This document shows, piece after piece, positions 42,820 to 51,709 of a DNA stretch of 64,000 nucleotides. The position numbers were made by a program, and so were the translations under genes. Position 1 is the first letter of the stretch, and each line of letters opens with the position of its first letter. The stretch is from an uncultured Eubacterium sp. (lineage in GTDB: Bacteria > Bacillota > Clostridia > Lachnospirales > Lachnospiraceae): contig USBB01000002.1 in assembly GCA_900552795.1 (NCBI GenBank), forward strand, positions 1 to 64,000, in the 5' to 3' direction. A model generated the notes under the pieces. That model saw only the letters and a program-made list of their open reading frames with translations, was not told the origin of the DNA and ran no database searches.

Positions 42820-43659
42820 TTAGTATTTTTTCTTTTTTGATGTCATTTTGTAAACTATAAATGTTAAAAGACCAAGAACTGCAATCGGTGCGAGTAAAGT
42901 GATAAATGTAGAGGTGATTTCTGCAAGAAACGGATTTTCCAATAGGGATTTTTTGATTTCTTTATACTCGGCAGATCTTACTATGTCTGTTAAATAGCTG
43001 TTCATCTCATCGGTTATTTTAGCGTTGTCTGACTGAATTGAATAAGTAATTACTTTACCATTAACTATTGTGTAGTATTTTTTTACATATACGGTTACAA
43101 GGTCCTTTTTCACGGATTTAATGTCTGTTACAAGGTATACAGAATCACCTTCCCTGTGGATATATGAATCTGTGACTATTTCTGTTATTTCGTTAGTCTC
43201 TTTGTTGCTTATATTTACAAATTCTTCAAGAGAGCTGTTAAGTTCATCTTCGGTAAGTTCATTTATGTTTTTTACATCGCCTTTGTATTCGTATCCGCTT
43301 ACAAGAATTTCAAAATTCACCTTTTCTTTAGGTATGATTTCAAGATATACATTGTTGATTCGCATAAGAGAACGAAGCTCTTCAACGTCATTTACACCTA
43401 TTAAATCAAGATAAGAATTATTTGACGTAACACTTCGTGTAAATACAACGAGGTCGTCTGATACCTTGACTTCAACATCGAGATCTGAAATTTTATAAGA
43501 AGATGAGCTTCCGGAAGTATCTGAAGTGTCGGCAGCACCAGAAGATGCAGTGTTTTCGGTATTTTCGGAAGCATTTGCAACAGTTTTATCAAGAGGAATA
43601 AAAACTGCTGCCATAAAGGTAATAAAAATCAGGAAAAAAGATAAAAATTTTTTAATCAT
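42820..43659 (-). CDS. Exported membrane-anchored protein of unknown function
   Basis: A 279-residue protein with an N-terminal signal sequence (KKFLSFFLIFITFMAAVFIP), a Ser/Thr/Asp/Glu-rich linker (about 30-55), an extracellular beta-rich region (about 56-245), and a C-terminal membrane span (about 248-270, FITLLAPIAVLGLLTFIVY) followed by a Lys-rich cytoplasmic tail (KMTSKKKKY). There is no LPXTG motif, so it is held by the transmembrane helix. I recognise no named domain. It is transcribed alone, opposite to its neighbours. Confidence 0.7.
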   Translation of the reverse strand: MIKKFLSFFLIFITFMAAVFIPLDKTVANASENTENTASSGAADTSDTSGSSSSYKISDLDVEVKVSDDLVVFTRSVTSNNSYLDLIGVNDVEELRSLMRINNVYLEIIPKEKVNFEILVSGYEYKGDVKNINELTEDELNSSLEEFVNISNKETNEITEIVTDSYIHREGDSVYLVTDIKSVKKDLVTVYVKKYYTIVNGKVITYSIQSDNAKITDEMNSYLTDIVRSAEYKEIKKSLLENPFLAEITSTFITLLAPIAVLGLLTFIVYKMTSKKKKY

Positions 43660-43743
43660 ATATTAATTTCCGCCTTTCGTTTTTAGTAAAATTAAAAATC
43701 ATTATCAATTAAGTGTAATCACCTTTACAAGATAGCATATAAC

Positions 43744-43772
43744 TTTACAAAAATCAATTTAGCTGATATTAT
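43744..43772 (+). promoter_or_regulatory. Promoter of der
   Basis: TTTACA (43744-43749) and TATTAT (43767-43772) are spaced by 17 bp, about 70 bp upstream of the der start. Confidence 0.55.
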
Positions 43773-43843
43773 ATATTAGATTATTTAGATTGTTTATTCA
43801 TTTACAAGAATAATCAGATTTTATTTCAGAAATGAGGAATTTT

Positions 43844-45166
43844 ATGAGTAAACCGATTGTAGCAGTTGTTGGTCGTCCGAATGTAGGTAAGTCAACACTG
43901 TTTAATACACTTGCAGGACAGCAGATATCTATTGTTAAAGATACTCCCGGCGTTACAAGAGACAGAATTTACGCAGATGTTGAGTGGCTTGATAAGTCAT
44001 TTACACTGATTGATACAGGCGGTATTGAGCCTGAAACTAATGACATTATTCTTGCACAGATGAGAGAGCAGGCACAGATTGCCATAGATACTGCAGATGT
44101 CATTATATTTATTACAGACGTAAGACAGGGGCTTGTGGATTCAGATGCAAAAGTTGCTGATATGCTTAGGCGTTCACATAAGCCTGTAGTTTTAGTTGTA
44201 AATAAGGTCGATAATTTTGATAAGTTTATGCCGGATGTTTATGAGTTTTATAATCTCGGTATAGGTGATCCGCATCCGATTTCGGCAGTTTCAAAGCTTG
44301 GAATCGGAGATATGCTTGATGAGGTTGTAAAGCATTTTCCGAAAGGCTCTGGCGAGGCTGAGGAAGACGACAGACCTAAGATAGCTATTGTAGGAAAGCC
44401 TAATGTGGGTAAATCTTCAATTATCAATAAGCTTTTAGGCGAAAACAGGGTTATTGTTTCAAATATTGCAGGTACAACAAGAGATGCAATAGATACGGTA
44501 ATCGAACATGGTGGAAAAGAATATGTATTTATTGATACGGCAGGTCTTAGAAGAAAAAATAAGATAAAAGAAGATCTTGAAAGATACAGTATTATAAGAA
44601 CTGTTGCCGCAGTGGAGAGAGCGGATATTGTAGTTATCGTAATTGATGCGACTGAGGGCGTGACAGAACAGGATGCCAAAATTGCCGGTATTGCACATGA
44701 GCGCGGAAAAGGAATTATAGTTGCGGTAAATAAGTGGGATGCTGTTGAAAAGGACGATAAGACCATTTACAGACATACTGAAAAGATTAAAGATACACTT
44801 GCGTTTATGTCTTATGCCGAAGTGTTGTTTATATCTGCATTGACAGGACAGAGATTAAATAAGTTATATGAGCTTATCGATACTATTATTGAGAGTCAGA
44901 ATCTGCGAGTGCCTACAGGAGTGCTTAATGAGATTTTAACTGAAGCAGTTGCAATGCAGCAGCCACCGTCAGATAAAGGTAAGAGACTGCGAATTTATTA
45001 TATTACACAGGTTGCGGTTAAGCCGCCTACATTTGTTATGTTTGTAAATGATAAGCAGCTTACACATTTTTCATATACAAGATATATCGAAAATAAAATC
45101 CGTGAGGCATTTGGATTTAGAGGAACATCATTGAGATTTATTAACAGAGAACGTAAGGAGAAGTAA
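43844..45166 (+). CDS. der: Ribosome-associated GTPase Der (EngA)
   Basis: A double-GTPase needed for 50S maturation. The 440-residue protein has G domain 1 ([12 protein letters not shown] near residue 8), G domain 2 ([12 protein letters not shown] near residue 180) with [17 protein letters not shown], and the KH-like C-terminal domain (about 355-440). ATG 43844 is used; in-frame ATG 43832 lies inside the Shine-Dalgarno module CAGAAATGAGGAATTTT. The stop overlaps plsY (TAATG), the first step of the der-plsY-gpsA unit. Confidence 0.97.
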   Translation: MSKPIVAVVGRPNVGKSTLFNTLAGQQISIVKDTPGVTRDRIYADVEWLDKSFTLIDTGGIEPETNDIILAQMREQAQIAIDTADVIIFITDVRQGLVDSDAKVADMLRRSHKPVVLVVNKVDNFDKFMPDVYEFYNLGIGDPHPISAVSKLGIGDMLDEVVKHFPKGSGEAEEDDRPKIAIVGKPNVGKSSIINKLLGENRVIVSNIAGTTRDAIDTVIEHGGKEYVFIDTAGLRRKNKIKEDLERYSIIRTVAAVERADIVVIVIDATEGVTEQDAKIAGIAHERGKGIIVAVNKWDAVEKDDKTIYRHTEKIKDTLAFMSYAEVLFISALTGQRLNKLYELIDTIIESQNLRVPTGVLNEILTEAVAMQQPPSDKGKRLRIYYITQVAVKPPTFVMFVNDKQLTHFSYTRYIENKIREAFGFRGTSLRFINRERKEK

Positions 45167-45828
45167 TGATTATGGAACGGATTATTTGTCTTATTATAGG
45201 TTATCTTGTTGGAGCTGTTTTGCAGACAGGCTATTGGTACGGCAAGCTTAATCATGTTGATATAAGAGAATTTGGAAGCGGAAATGCGGGTACAACTAAT
45301 GTAGCCCGTAAATTCGGAAAAAAGGCAGGAGCAGTTACTTATATAGTTGATGCTTTTAAGGCAGTTATTGCCGCTGTTATAGTACATTTTATTTTTGGAA
45401 ATAAAGCGGATAATGAAATACTTCTGTTTTTATACAGCGGCCTTGGTATTGTTCTTGGACACAATTTTCCGTTCTATTTAAATTTTAAAGGCGGAAAGGG
45501 AATTGCGGCAACATCTGGCGTTGTAATTTCGCTGGCACTTTTTCCTACAAATCTTTGGATACTTACCGTTGCAGGCGTGTTAACATTTTTAATTATAGTA
45601 TTTACGACAAAGTACGTATCATTAGGTTCATTAATTGCTGTAAGTGCTTTCTTTATTGAGTTTGTAATATTTGGCTTTGCAGGATGGCTGCCTGTTACGG
45701 GAAGAGTTATGTATGAATGTTTTGCAGTTATTTTTGTGATAGTTGTTTTGGCATTTGTAAGGCACAGAGGAAATATAAGCAGATTAATTCACGGAACAGA
45801 AAGAAAAATAGGACAGAAAAAAGCGTAA
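45166..45828 (+). CDS. plsY: Glycerol-3-phosphate acyltransferase PlsY
   Basis: Integral membrane enzyme that transfers the acyl group from acyl phosphate (made by PlsX) to glycerol-3-phosphate. The 220-residue protein has the signature GSGNAGTTNVARKFG, the loop GHNFPFYLNFKGGKGIAATSG, and about five spans. ATG 45166 overlaps the der stop; ATG 45172 is an alternative. It is in the conserved der-plsY-gpsA order, separated from gpsA by a repeat. Confidence 0.95.
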   Translation: MIMERIICLIIGYLVGAVLQTGYWYGKLNHVDIREFGSGNAGTTNVARKFGKKAGAVTYIVDAFKAVIAAVIVHFIFGNKADNEILLFLYSGLGIVLGHNFPFYLNFKGGKGIAATSGVVISLALFPTNLWILTVAGVLTFLIIVFTTKYVSLGSLIAVSAFFIEFVIFGFAGWLPVTGRVMYECFAVIFVIVVLAFVRHRGNISRLIHGTERKIGQKKA

Positions 45829-45830
45829 TA

Positions 45831-45957
45831 GCAGAAATGAGGATTAGTGTGAAAAATCATGTTGATACGATGATTTTTCACACGCGAGATTTGTGTCTGC
45901 GCGCACTTGACACAAACTCGTTATGCGCAAAAAACGTGCGCAGAAATGAGGATTGAA
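45831..45957 (+). repeat. Mosaic palindromic repeat between plsY and gpsA
   Basis: It begins with the module GCAGAAATGAGGATTAGTGTG and continues with the 38-bp palindrome found identically at 5-41. A hairpin GAGATTTGTGTC/GACACAAACTC and a GTGCGC/GCGCA arm follow, ending with CAGAAATGAGGATTGAA as the gpsA ribosome-binding site. An in-frame mini-ORF of 39 codons (ATG 45837 to TGA 45955) spans the whole element and would terminate just before the gpsA ATG. Confidence 0.85.
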
Positions 45958-46971
45958 ATGGCAAATATTAGTGTTATGGGTTCAGGAAGCTGGGGTCTTG
46001 GACTTGCAATTTTACTTAATAATAACGGACATAATGTAAAGGTGTGGTCTGTTTTTGCTGATGAAATAGAAATGTTAAAAAAAGAGCATGAGCATAAGAG
46101 ATGTCTTCCAGGAGTTAAAATTTCTGAAAACATTGAGTTTACTGCTGATACAGAGTATGCAGTTAAGTCGGCGGATGTTTTGGTGCTTGCTGTTGCATCA
46201 CCGTATACGCGTTCCACATCAAAGCTGCTGGCACCGTTTGTAAAGCAAGGCCAGATTATTGTAAATGTGGGCAAAGGTATCGAGGAAGATACACTTATGA
46301 CTCTTTGCGAGGTTGTAAGTGAGGAAATTCCGCAGTGTACCGTGGCCGTGCTTTCCGGTCCGAGCCATGCAGAGGAGGTAGGAAGAGGTATTCCTACTAC
46401 ATGTGTAATAGGAACACATAGAAAAAAGGATGCAGAATATCTTCAGAATATATTTATGAGCAATGTATTTCGTGTGTATACAAGTCCTGATATGCTTGGA
46501 ATATGTGTTGGCGGTGCGTTAAAGAATGTAATCGCACTTGCAGCAGGTATTGCAGACGGATTGGGATACGGAGATAACACAAAGGCTGCGCTTATTACAA
46601 GAGGTATAGCTGAAATAGCAAGACTCGGTATTGCAATGGGAGCAGATCCTATAACATTTACAGGGCTTTCAGGAATCGGAGATCTTATAGTTACATGTGC
46701 GAGTATGCACAGTCGTAACAGAAGAGCCGGAATTCTTATCGGTAAGGGTTATACAAAAGATGAGGCCATGGAAGAGGTTCAGATGGTAGTTGAGGGTGTA
46801 TATGCGGCGAAGGCGGCATTGCAGCTTTCTAAAAAATATAATATCGAGATGCCTATTGTGGAACAGATAAATGAGGTTCTTTTCGATAATAAAAAGCCGG
46901 CAGACGCAGTTACTGAGCTTATGTTAAGAGATAAAAAGATAGAGGCCAACAACGCAGACTGGAAAGAGTAA
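45958..46971 (+). CDS. gpsA: Glycerol-3-phosphate dehydrogenase [NAD(P)+]
   Basis: Reduces dihydroxyacetone phosphate to sn-glycerol-3-phosphate for phospholipid synthesis. The 337-residue protein has the Rossmann loop SVMGSGSWGLGLAILL, VNVGKGIEEDTL, the catalytic region VGGALKNVIALAAGIADGLG, and LSGIGDLIVTCAS with substrate-binding RNRRAG. ATG 45958 is used, since ATG 45946 lies within the Shine-Dalgarno module and 45907 lies in the repeat. rsmD follows 20 bp downstream. Confidence 0.97.
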   Translation: MANISVMGSGSWGLGLAILLNNNGHNVKVWSVFADEIEMLKKEHEHKRCLPGVKISENIEFTADTEYAVKSADVLVLAVASPYTRSTSKLLAPFVKQGQIIVNVGKGIEEDTLMTLCEVVSEEIPQCTVAVLSGPSHAEEVGRGIPTTCVIGTHRKKDAEYLQNIFMSNVFRVYTSPDMLGICVGGALKNVIALAAGIADGLGYGDNTKAALITRGIAEIARLGIAMGADPITFTGLSGIGDLIVTCASMHSRNRRAGILIGKGYTKDEAMEEVQMVVEGVYAAKAALQLSKKYNIEMPIVEQINEVLFDNKKPADAVTELMLRDKKIEANNADWKE

Positions 46972-46991
46972 AGTAAGAAAGCAGGTAGGAT

Positions 46992-47543
46992 ATGAGAGTT
47001 ATTGCAGGAACAGCCAGAAGTATGCCGCTTAAAACGGTAGAGGGGTCAGATACAAGACCTACAACAGACAGAATTAAAGAAACTTTATTTAATATTTTAC
47101 AGACAGAAATATATGGTTCGAGATTTCTTGACCTTTTTTCAGGAAGCGGTGCCATTGGAATTGAAGCACTTAGCAGAGGAGCAAAAGAAGCTGTTTTTGT
47201 GGAACATTCAAAGGAATGTGTCAAATGTATAAAAGATAATCTTAAATTTACGCATCTTGATGAAAAAGCTGTTGTTATGGAGCAGGATGTATTATCTGCC
47301 ATAAATAAATTATCAGGAAAAGGAGTGTTTGATATTGTTTTTGTAGATGCTCCGTATGGACAGGGTTACGATAAAAGCGTGCTTGATAGCTTAAGAAACA
47401 GTGATATTATTGATGAGTATACTACAATTATTATAGAGGAAGCTGTCAGAGCAGATTTTTTATATGCAAATGAGAGCGGATATAATATTTATAAAGTAAA
47501 GAATTATAAGACAAACAAGCATATATTTATGAATCTGATATAA
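46992..47543 (+). CDS. rsmD: 16S rRNA (guanine-N2-)-methyltransferase RsmD
   Basis: Methylates G966 (E. coli numbering) of 16S rRNA using SAM. The 183-residue protein has RVIAGTARSMPLKTVEGSDT, RPTTDRIKETLFNIL, the SAM motif DLFSGSGAIGIEALSRGA and the catalytic DAPYGQGY. It precedes coaD, as is common in bacteria, separated here by a repeat of about 118 bp. Confidence 0.95.
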   Translation: MRVIAGTARSMPLKTVEGSDTRPTTDRIKETLFNILQTEIYGSRFLDLFSGSGAIGIEALSRGAKEAVFVEHSKECVKCIKDNLKFTHLDEKAVVMEQDVLSAINKLSGKGVFDIVFVDAPYGQGYDKSVLDSLRNSDIIDEYTTIIIEEAVRADFLYANESGYNIYKVKNYKTNKHIFMNLI

Positions 47544-47661
47544 AAAAGCGTCGTTCACGACGCTTGCAAGATTTGCTTCGCAAACTTGTTATCAGAATGC
47601 GTCTTCGACGCAATTTCCTATAAAGAAATAATAGCGACAAGTCGCTCAGAAAAGAGGTACT
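47544..47661 (+). repeat. Palindromic repeat between rsmD and coaD
   Basis: Consecutive hairpins AAGCGTCG/CGACGCTT, GCAAGATTTGC-TTC-GCAAACTTG and TGCGTC-TTC-GACGCA are followed by GCGACAAGTCGC and the module TCAGAAAAGAGGTACT before the coaD ATG. The first three are an inverted copy of 1974-2036. The first hairpin may also end rsmD transcription, though no T run follows. Confidence 0.82.
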
Positions 47662-48153
47662 ATGAAAACTGCTATTTATCCGGGGAGTTTTGATCCTGTT
47701 ACACTTGGACACGTTGATATTATAAAGCGTTCTGCCGCATTGGCTGATCATTTAATAGTTGGTGTGTTGAATAATAGTACAAAATCTCCATTGTTTTCGA
47801 TTGATGAACGTGTTAATATGTTAAGAGAAGTTACAAAGGATATACCTAATGTTGAAGTCTTAAGTTACACCGGACTGCTGGTTGATTTCGCAAAGGAAAG
47901 AAATATACAGGTTATTATAAGGGGATTGAGGGCTGTTACTGATTTTGAGTATGAGCTTGCTTTATCACAGACAAACAGAGTGGCAAATCCTGATGTAGAT
48001 ACAATCTTTTTAAACACAGACTTAAAATATGCCTATCTTAGTTCAAGTATGGTTAAAGAAATGGCAATGTATGGCGGACCTATTGATAAATTTGTTCCCA
48101 AGAATGTTGTGGGTCTGGTGTATGAAAAATACGGTATAGATAAAAATATTTAA
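47662..48153 (+). CDS. coaD: Phosphopantetheine adenylyltransferase
   Basis: Transfers AMP to 4'-phosphopantetheine, the step before CoaE (encoded at 12270). The 163-residue nucleotidyltransferase has [20 protein letters not shown] (TxGH-type motif), [20 protein letters not shown] and [13 protein letters not shown]. Length is typical (about 160). It is translated from the ribosome-binding site at the end of the preceding repeat. Confidence 0.97.
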   Translation: MKTAIYPGSFDPVTLGHVDIIKRSAALADHLIVGVLNNSTKSPLFSIDERVNMLREVTKDIPNVEVLSYTGLLVDFAKERNIQVIIRGLRAVTDFEYELALSQTNRVANPDVDTIFLNTDLKYAYLSSSMVKEMAMYGGPIDKFVPKNVVGLVYEKYGIDKNI

Positions 48154-48174
48154 ATTATTCAAGAGGGAAAAAGT

Positions 48175-48786
48175 ATGAGTAGAATTGAACAGTTAATCAG
48201 TGATATTGAGGCTTATATTGATAGCTGCAAATATCAGGCGTTTTCAAACTCAAAGATTATTGTAGATAAAGATCAGATAGAGGATATGCTTTCTGAACTG
48301 CGTTTGAAAACTCCTGATGAAGTTAAGAAATACCAAAAAATACTTAGCAATAAAGATGCAATTATTGCTGATGCGAAAGAGCAGGCAGATGCAATACTTA
48401 ATGCGGCACAGGTTCAGACTGAGGAGCTGATTAATGAGCATGAGATAATGCAGAGGGCTTATGCGCAGGCAAATGAGCTTATTGAGCAGGCAACAGCACA
48501 GGCCCAGCAGATACTTGATTCAGCTACTGAGGATGCGAACAGCATACGAATGGGAGCGGTTGCGTATACGGATGAGATGCTTGCAAAGCTTCAGTATATT
48601 ATTGAACATTCAATAAATGATAATAAAGAAAAATATAATTCTCTTATTTCAGATCTTGAAAATGTTTTGTCTGTTGTTAATAATAACCGCAACGAGCTTA
48701 ACGGAACACAGGAGGAGCCTGAACAGGAGCCAGAAGAAGTGTTTGATGCGGATGTTTCTGACATGACGGAAACACAACCTGAATAA
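48175..48786 (+). CDS. Coiled-coil protein of unknown function
   Basis: A 203-residue acidic, mostly helical cytosolic protein. Residues about 50-125 are a continuous coiled coil rich in Ala/Gln/Glu (ADAKEQADAILNAAQVQTEE), resembling the ATP-synthase subunit E/H or DivIVA-like helices often annotated loosely as ATPase. The C-terminus is an acidic tail (QEEPEQEPEEVFDADVSDMT). It follows coaD by 21 bp and is probably co-transcribed. There is no catalytic motif. A scaffold or division-site role is only a guess. Confidence 0.7.
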   Translation: MSRIEQLISDIEAYIDSCKYQAFSNSKIIVDKDQIEDMLSELRLKTPDEVKKYQKILSNKDAIIADAKEQADAILNAAQVQTEELINEHEIMQRAYAQANELIEQATAQAQQILDSATEDANSIRMGAVAYTDEMLAKLQYIIEHSINDNKEKYNSLISDLENVLSVVNNNRNELNGTQEEPEQEPEEVFDADVSDMTETQPE

Positions 48787-48798
48787 AATAAAAATAAA

Positions 48799-49722
48799 TT
48801 ATACATATATCATAAATATAGTGTTTGCCATAGTTACAAGAGCAAAGATTATTTTGTGGTATATGTATTTTTTTATGGAAAGACTGCTTTTATTAATCAT
48901 ACCCATAGTCTGCATTATCGTTGACAGGCCTCCGAAGGCGTTGCTTGTAAGTATTATTACCATTTTTAGTTCAGAGCTTATACAAAGACTGTCCACAAGG
49001 CTTATACCATTAGTTATCTCTGTGACAGAACAAAGAATTGATGTAAACAGTTCATCCAAAACACCGATTTCTATTATGTATTGGCATATGCATGCGAACA
49101 GAACAATATAGCCGCCGAGCTTAAGCACGTTGTTTATTGATGTCCATATTGAATTATCAAGGATTTCGTTAAAATTTGAGCCGGTATTCATGCTTTTTAT
49201 ATTGTTTGGATTTATAGCTGTTTTATGGGGCGGCAATGTTAAAGGTTTTTCTTTTTTATAAATAAATAATTGTATAAGCAGCATTTCAGCTACAGGAAGA
49301 TATATGCATATGATTATCAGAACAGGATTAAAGTCTTTGGCGAAAGTCATGCTTAATATATAATTCATAACAAATGACGGACTTGAAATATTGATATATG
49401 CCATTATACGTTCGCAAAATGTTTCATCTTTGTTGTTTATATTGTAATTGCTGCATAGTATTGAGCCTATCGGATATCCGCAAAAAATTCCCGTAGTTAT
49501 GATATATAAGTATGATGCACTTTTACCGAAAGGAAAAAGTGACAACAGGCAGCTTGATATAATCATTGCGGGAAAAAGTCCTGGAAGAATTATGTTTGCC
49601 CACAGATTTAATCCCGACAATGCACCTTTAAATGCAGTTTGCGGCATTGTTATTATTATTATGAAAGCAAAAGCTGCGGCGAGTTTAATTAAGATATTTT
49701 TTGATAAAATTTTATTTTTCAT
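48799..49722 (-). CDS. ylbJ: Sporulation integral membrane protein YlbJ-like
   Basis: A 307-residue polytopic membrane protein with about 8 spans and the nucleoside-recognition/GATE-like pattern: LSGLNLWANIILPGLFPAMI near residues 34-53, then FCGYPIGSILCSN and SPSFVMNYILSM. YlbJ proteins are needed for heat-resistant spores in Bacillus. In Bacillus ylbJ is close to rsmD-coaD (ylbH-coaD-ylbI-ylbJ), and here it lies just beyond the coaD unit but in opposite orientation, supporting the identification. The start is followed by KNKILSKNILIKL. Convergent with the coiled-coil gene. Confidence 0.8.
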   Translation of the reverse strand: MKNKILSKNILIKLAAAFAFIIIITMPQTAFKGALSGLNLWANIILPGLFPAMIISSCLLSLFPFGKSASYLYIITTGIFCGYPIGSILCSNYNINNKDETFCERIMAYINISSPSFVMNYILSMTFAKDFNPVLIIICIYLPVAEMLLIQLFIYKKEKPLTLPPHKTAINPNNIKSMNTGSNFNEILDNSIWTSINNVLKLGGYIVLFACICQYIIEIGVLDELFTSILCSVTEITNGISLVDSLCISSELKMVIILTSNAFGGLSTIMQTMGMINKSSLSIKKYIYHKIIFALVTMANTIFMIYV

Positions 49723-49842
49723 TATTAAATTCTTAATCTGTGATTGTTATATATATATTGTCAAAAAAATGTAACATGCTTAAAAATCATATTTTCGCGG
49801 CTCAGACATATTTTATAAAAACGGTATAAGGTTGATGCAGAT

Positions 49843-50694
49843 ATGTATATTTTTATTGTAATAATATGTGCTTTTATAATTAATTTTCAGGTAGATTATA
49901 TAGATGATATAGAGTTTTTCAGCAGAGAATCTAATTTGTCTGTACATAATGAAGAAATAAGAAAATTAAAAATCGATGCGGGCGTCCAGCAGGTTAAGGA
50001 TGCGGCAAATGAACTCGGATGCAGCACGGGGGAGCTTATATGTACTGCAATGTTAAAAAATGAGTATTCTGTAAATGAGAGCAGTATAAGGGCAATAAAT
50101 AAAAAAGATTTTGTCAGGTATACAAATAAGCTTAAACGTTTTAACGGTGAAAATTTCAGGGATGTTAGCATGCTTTATGACGGATTAGTATCTGATGTTA
50201 AGTATTTTCCGGTTCCGAAATCGACAAAAGGAACAGCATGGGTAGAATACGTAGATTCGTGGGGGTTTGACAGGGGCTACAGAGGTGATGCAGGCAGTGA
50301 CAGGGTTCATGAGGGAACTGATATTATGTGCATAAATAATGTTGAGGGACTCTATCCTGTTGTGTCAGTATGCGACGGAACTGTAACTAAGAAGGGGTGG
50401 CTTGAGCTTGGAGGGTATAGAATAGGAATAACATCGGAAAATAAAATTTATTATTATTATGCCCATTTAAGCTCTTATGCGCAGGGACTTGAAGTTGGAG
50501 ATACGGTTAAGGCAGGTCAGCTTCTGGGGTTTTGCGGAAGCACTGGTTATTCCAAAATAGAAGGGACAAAAGGCAAGTTTCCGGTACATCTTCATTTTGG
50601 AATTTACTATGTGGCAGGTGACTATGAATTGTCGTTAAATCCTTACTTTATTCTTAAAAATCTCGAAAATAAACTACTGTATTATCTATATTGA
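49843..50694 (+). CDS. Membrane-anchored M23-family (LytM-like) peptidase
   Basis: A 283-residue protein with an N-terminal signal anchor (residues 2-17, YIFIVIICAFIINFQV) and an extracytoplasmic C-terminal LytM domain (about 150-275). Zinc ligands are visible: H and D in HEGTDIMC, and HLHFG near the C-terminus, with an intermediate YYYAHLSSY. These enzymes cut peptidoglycan cross-bridges; some, like SpoIIQ, act in sporulation. All ligands are present, so it is probably active. Its stop is followed 2 bp later by the 170-bp repeat. Confidence 0.87.
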   Translation: MYIFIVIICAFIINFQVDYIDDIEFFSRESNLSVHNEEIRKLKIDAGVQQVKDAANELGCSTGELICTAMLKNEYSVNESSIRAINKKDFVRYTNKLKRFNGENFRDVSMLYDGLVSDVKYFPVPKSTKGTAWVEYVDSWGFDRGYRGDAGSDRVHEGTDIMCINNVEGLYPVVSVCDGTVTKKGWLELGGYRIGITSENKIYYYYAHLSSYAQGLEVGDTVKAGQLLGFCGSTGYSKIEGTKGKFPVHLHFGIYYVAGDYELSLNPYFILKNLENKLLYYLY

Positions 50695-50696
50695 GT

Positions 50697-50866
50697 ATGG
50701 TATAATATACGCGGATACAATGAGCCAAGCGGATGCGAAGCAGACATTTGGCGAATGTGCGCGAACCATGATGGAACGAAGTGGAATTATGGTTTGTATA
50801 CAAAGTGCAATTCAAGGCGACAAGTCGCCTTGCGACGCTAAAGCGGCTGCGGAAATGAGGATTTTT
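50697..50866 (+). repeat. Multi-hairpin intergenic repeat, copy 2
   Basis: Aligns with 8948-9120: GGTATAAT start, ACAATGAGCCAAGCGG, CCATGATGGAACGAAGTGGAATTATGG, AAGGCGACAAGTCGCCTT, then GCGGCTGCGGAAATGAGGATTTTT. It is open in frame with the downstream gene from 50720, which creates a false N-terminal extension of 49 codons. Confidence 0.85.
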
Positions 50867-51667
50867 ATGGAATTACAGATGTGGAAAGATATTATTAACC
50901 CTTACGATTTGGCGGTGGAAGAGCTCGTTTTAAAGTTTAATCATATGATAAAGGAATACCGTCAAAAAGGGCTTTATTCGCCTATTGAGCAGGTTACGGG
51001 GAGAGTAAAAAGCATTTCAAGTATAATAGGCAAGGCGCAAAAGAAAGGAATTCCCTTTGAAAAGCTTGAAGATGAAATTGAAGATATAGCAGGAATCCGA
51101 TTAATCTGTCAGTTTATGGATGATATATACTCAGTTGTTGACCTTATCAAAAAAAGAAGTGATATGACTGTAAAAAGCGAGAAAGATTATATAACACACA
51201 TGAAAGAGAGCGGTTACAGAAGTTATCATCTGATTGTTCTTTATAAGGTTGAGACTACCGAGGGAACAAAGCAGATACCGGTGGAGATACAGATAAGAAC
51301 GCTTGGCATGAACTTCTGGGCTGTCATAGAACATTCACTACAGTATAAATACCGTGAAAACATTCCAAAGCAGGTAAGGGAAAGACTTACAAGTGCATCA
51401 GCAGCCATAATAACACTTGACAGTGAGATGTCATCAATAAGAAACGAAATAATTGATGCCCAGAATTTTTATCTTGTAAGGGCAAATGTCGTGTCTGATA
51501 TATTAGGAACAATACAGAATTTGTACAGAGTTGCCAACAAACAGGAAATAGTGAAAATTCAGGATGAATTCTATAAGTTATACAAGGAGGGCGACATAGA
51601 AAAGCTTGAAAGATTTAATAAACAGCTTGATATAATAGCGGAGGGTTACCGCGTACAATCTACTTAA
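50867..51667 (+). CDS. Second small alarmone synthetase (RelA/SpoT synthetase domain)
   Basis: A 266-residue RelA/SpoT-domain protein: GRVKSISSIIGKAQKKGIPF, DIAGIRLICQFMDDIYSVVD, KESGYRSYHLIVL, VEIQIRTLGMNFWAVIEHSL, then a helical C-terminus (to about 266) of the RelP/RelQ type. There is no HD hydrolase domain. ATG 50867 is chosen: it follows the GAGG of the repeat module with ideal spacing, and the upstream in-frame codons from 50720 are repeat sequence. It differs from the SAS at 42055 in length and in YRSYH instead of YRSLH. It precedes the rRNA-modification cluster. Confidence 0.92.
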   Translation: MELQMWKDIINPYDLAVEELVLKFNHMIKEYRQKGLYSPIEQVTGRVKSISSIIGKAQKKGIPFEKLEDEIEDIAGIRLICQFMDDIYSVVDLIKKRSDMTVKSEKDYITHMKESGYRSYHLIVLYKVETTEGTKQIPVEIQIRTLGMNFWAVIEHSLQYKYRENIPKQVRERLTSASAAIITLDSEMSSIRNEIIDAQNFYLVRANVVSDILGTIQNLYRVANKQEIVKIQDEFYKLYKEGDIEKLERFNKQLDIIAEGYRVQST

Positions 51668-51709
51668 ATTTTAGAGCTATGCAAATACATCTGCGGAATG
51701 GAGAGGAAA

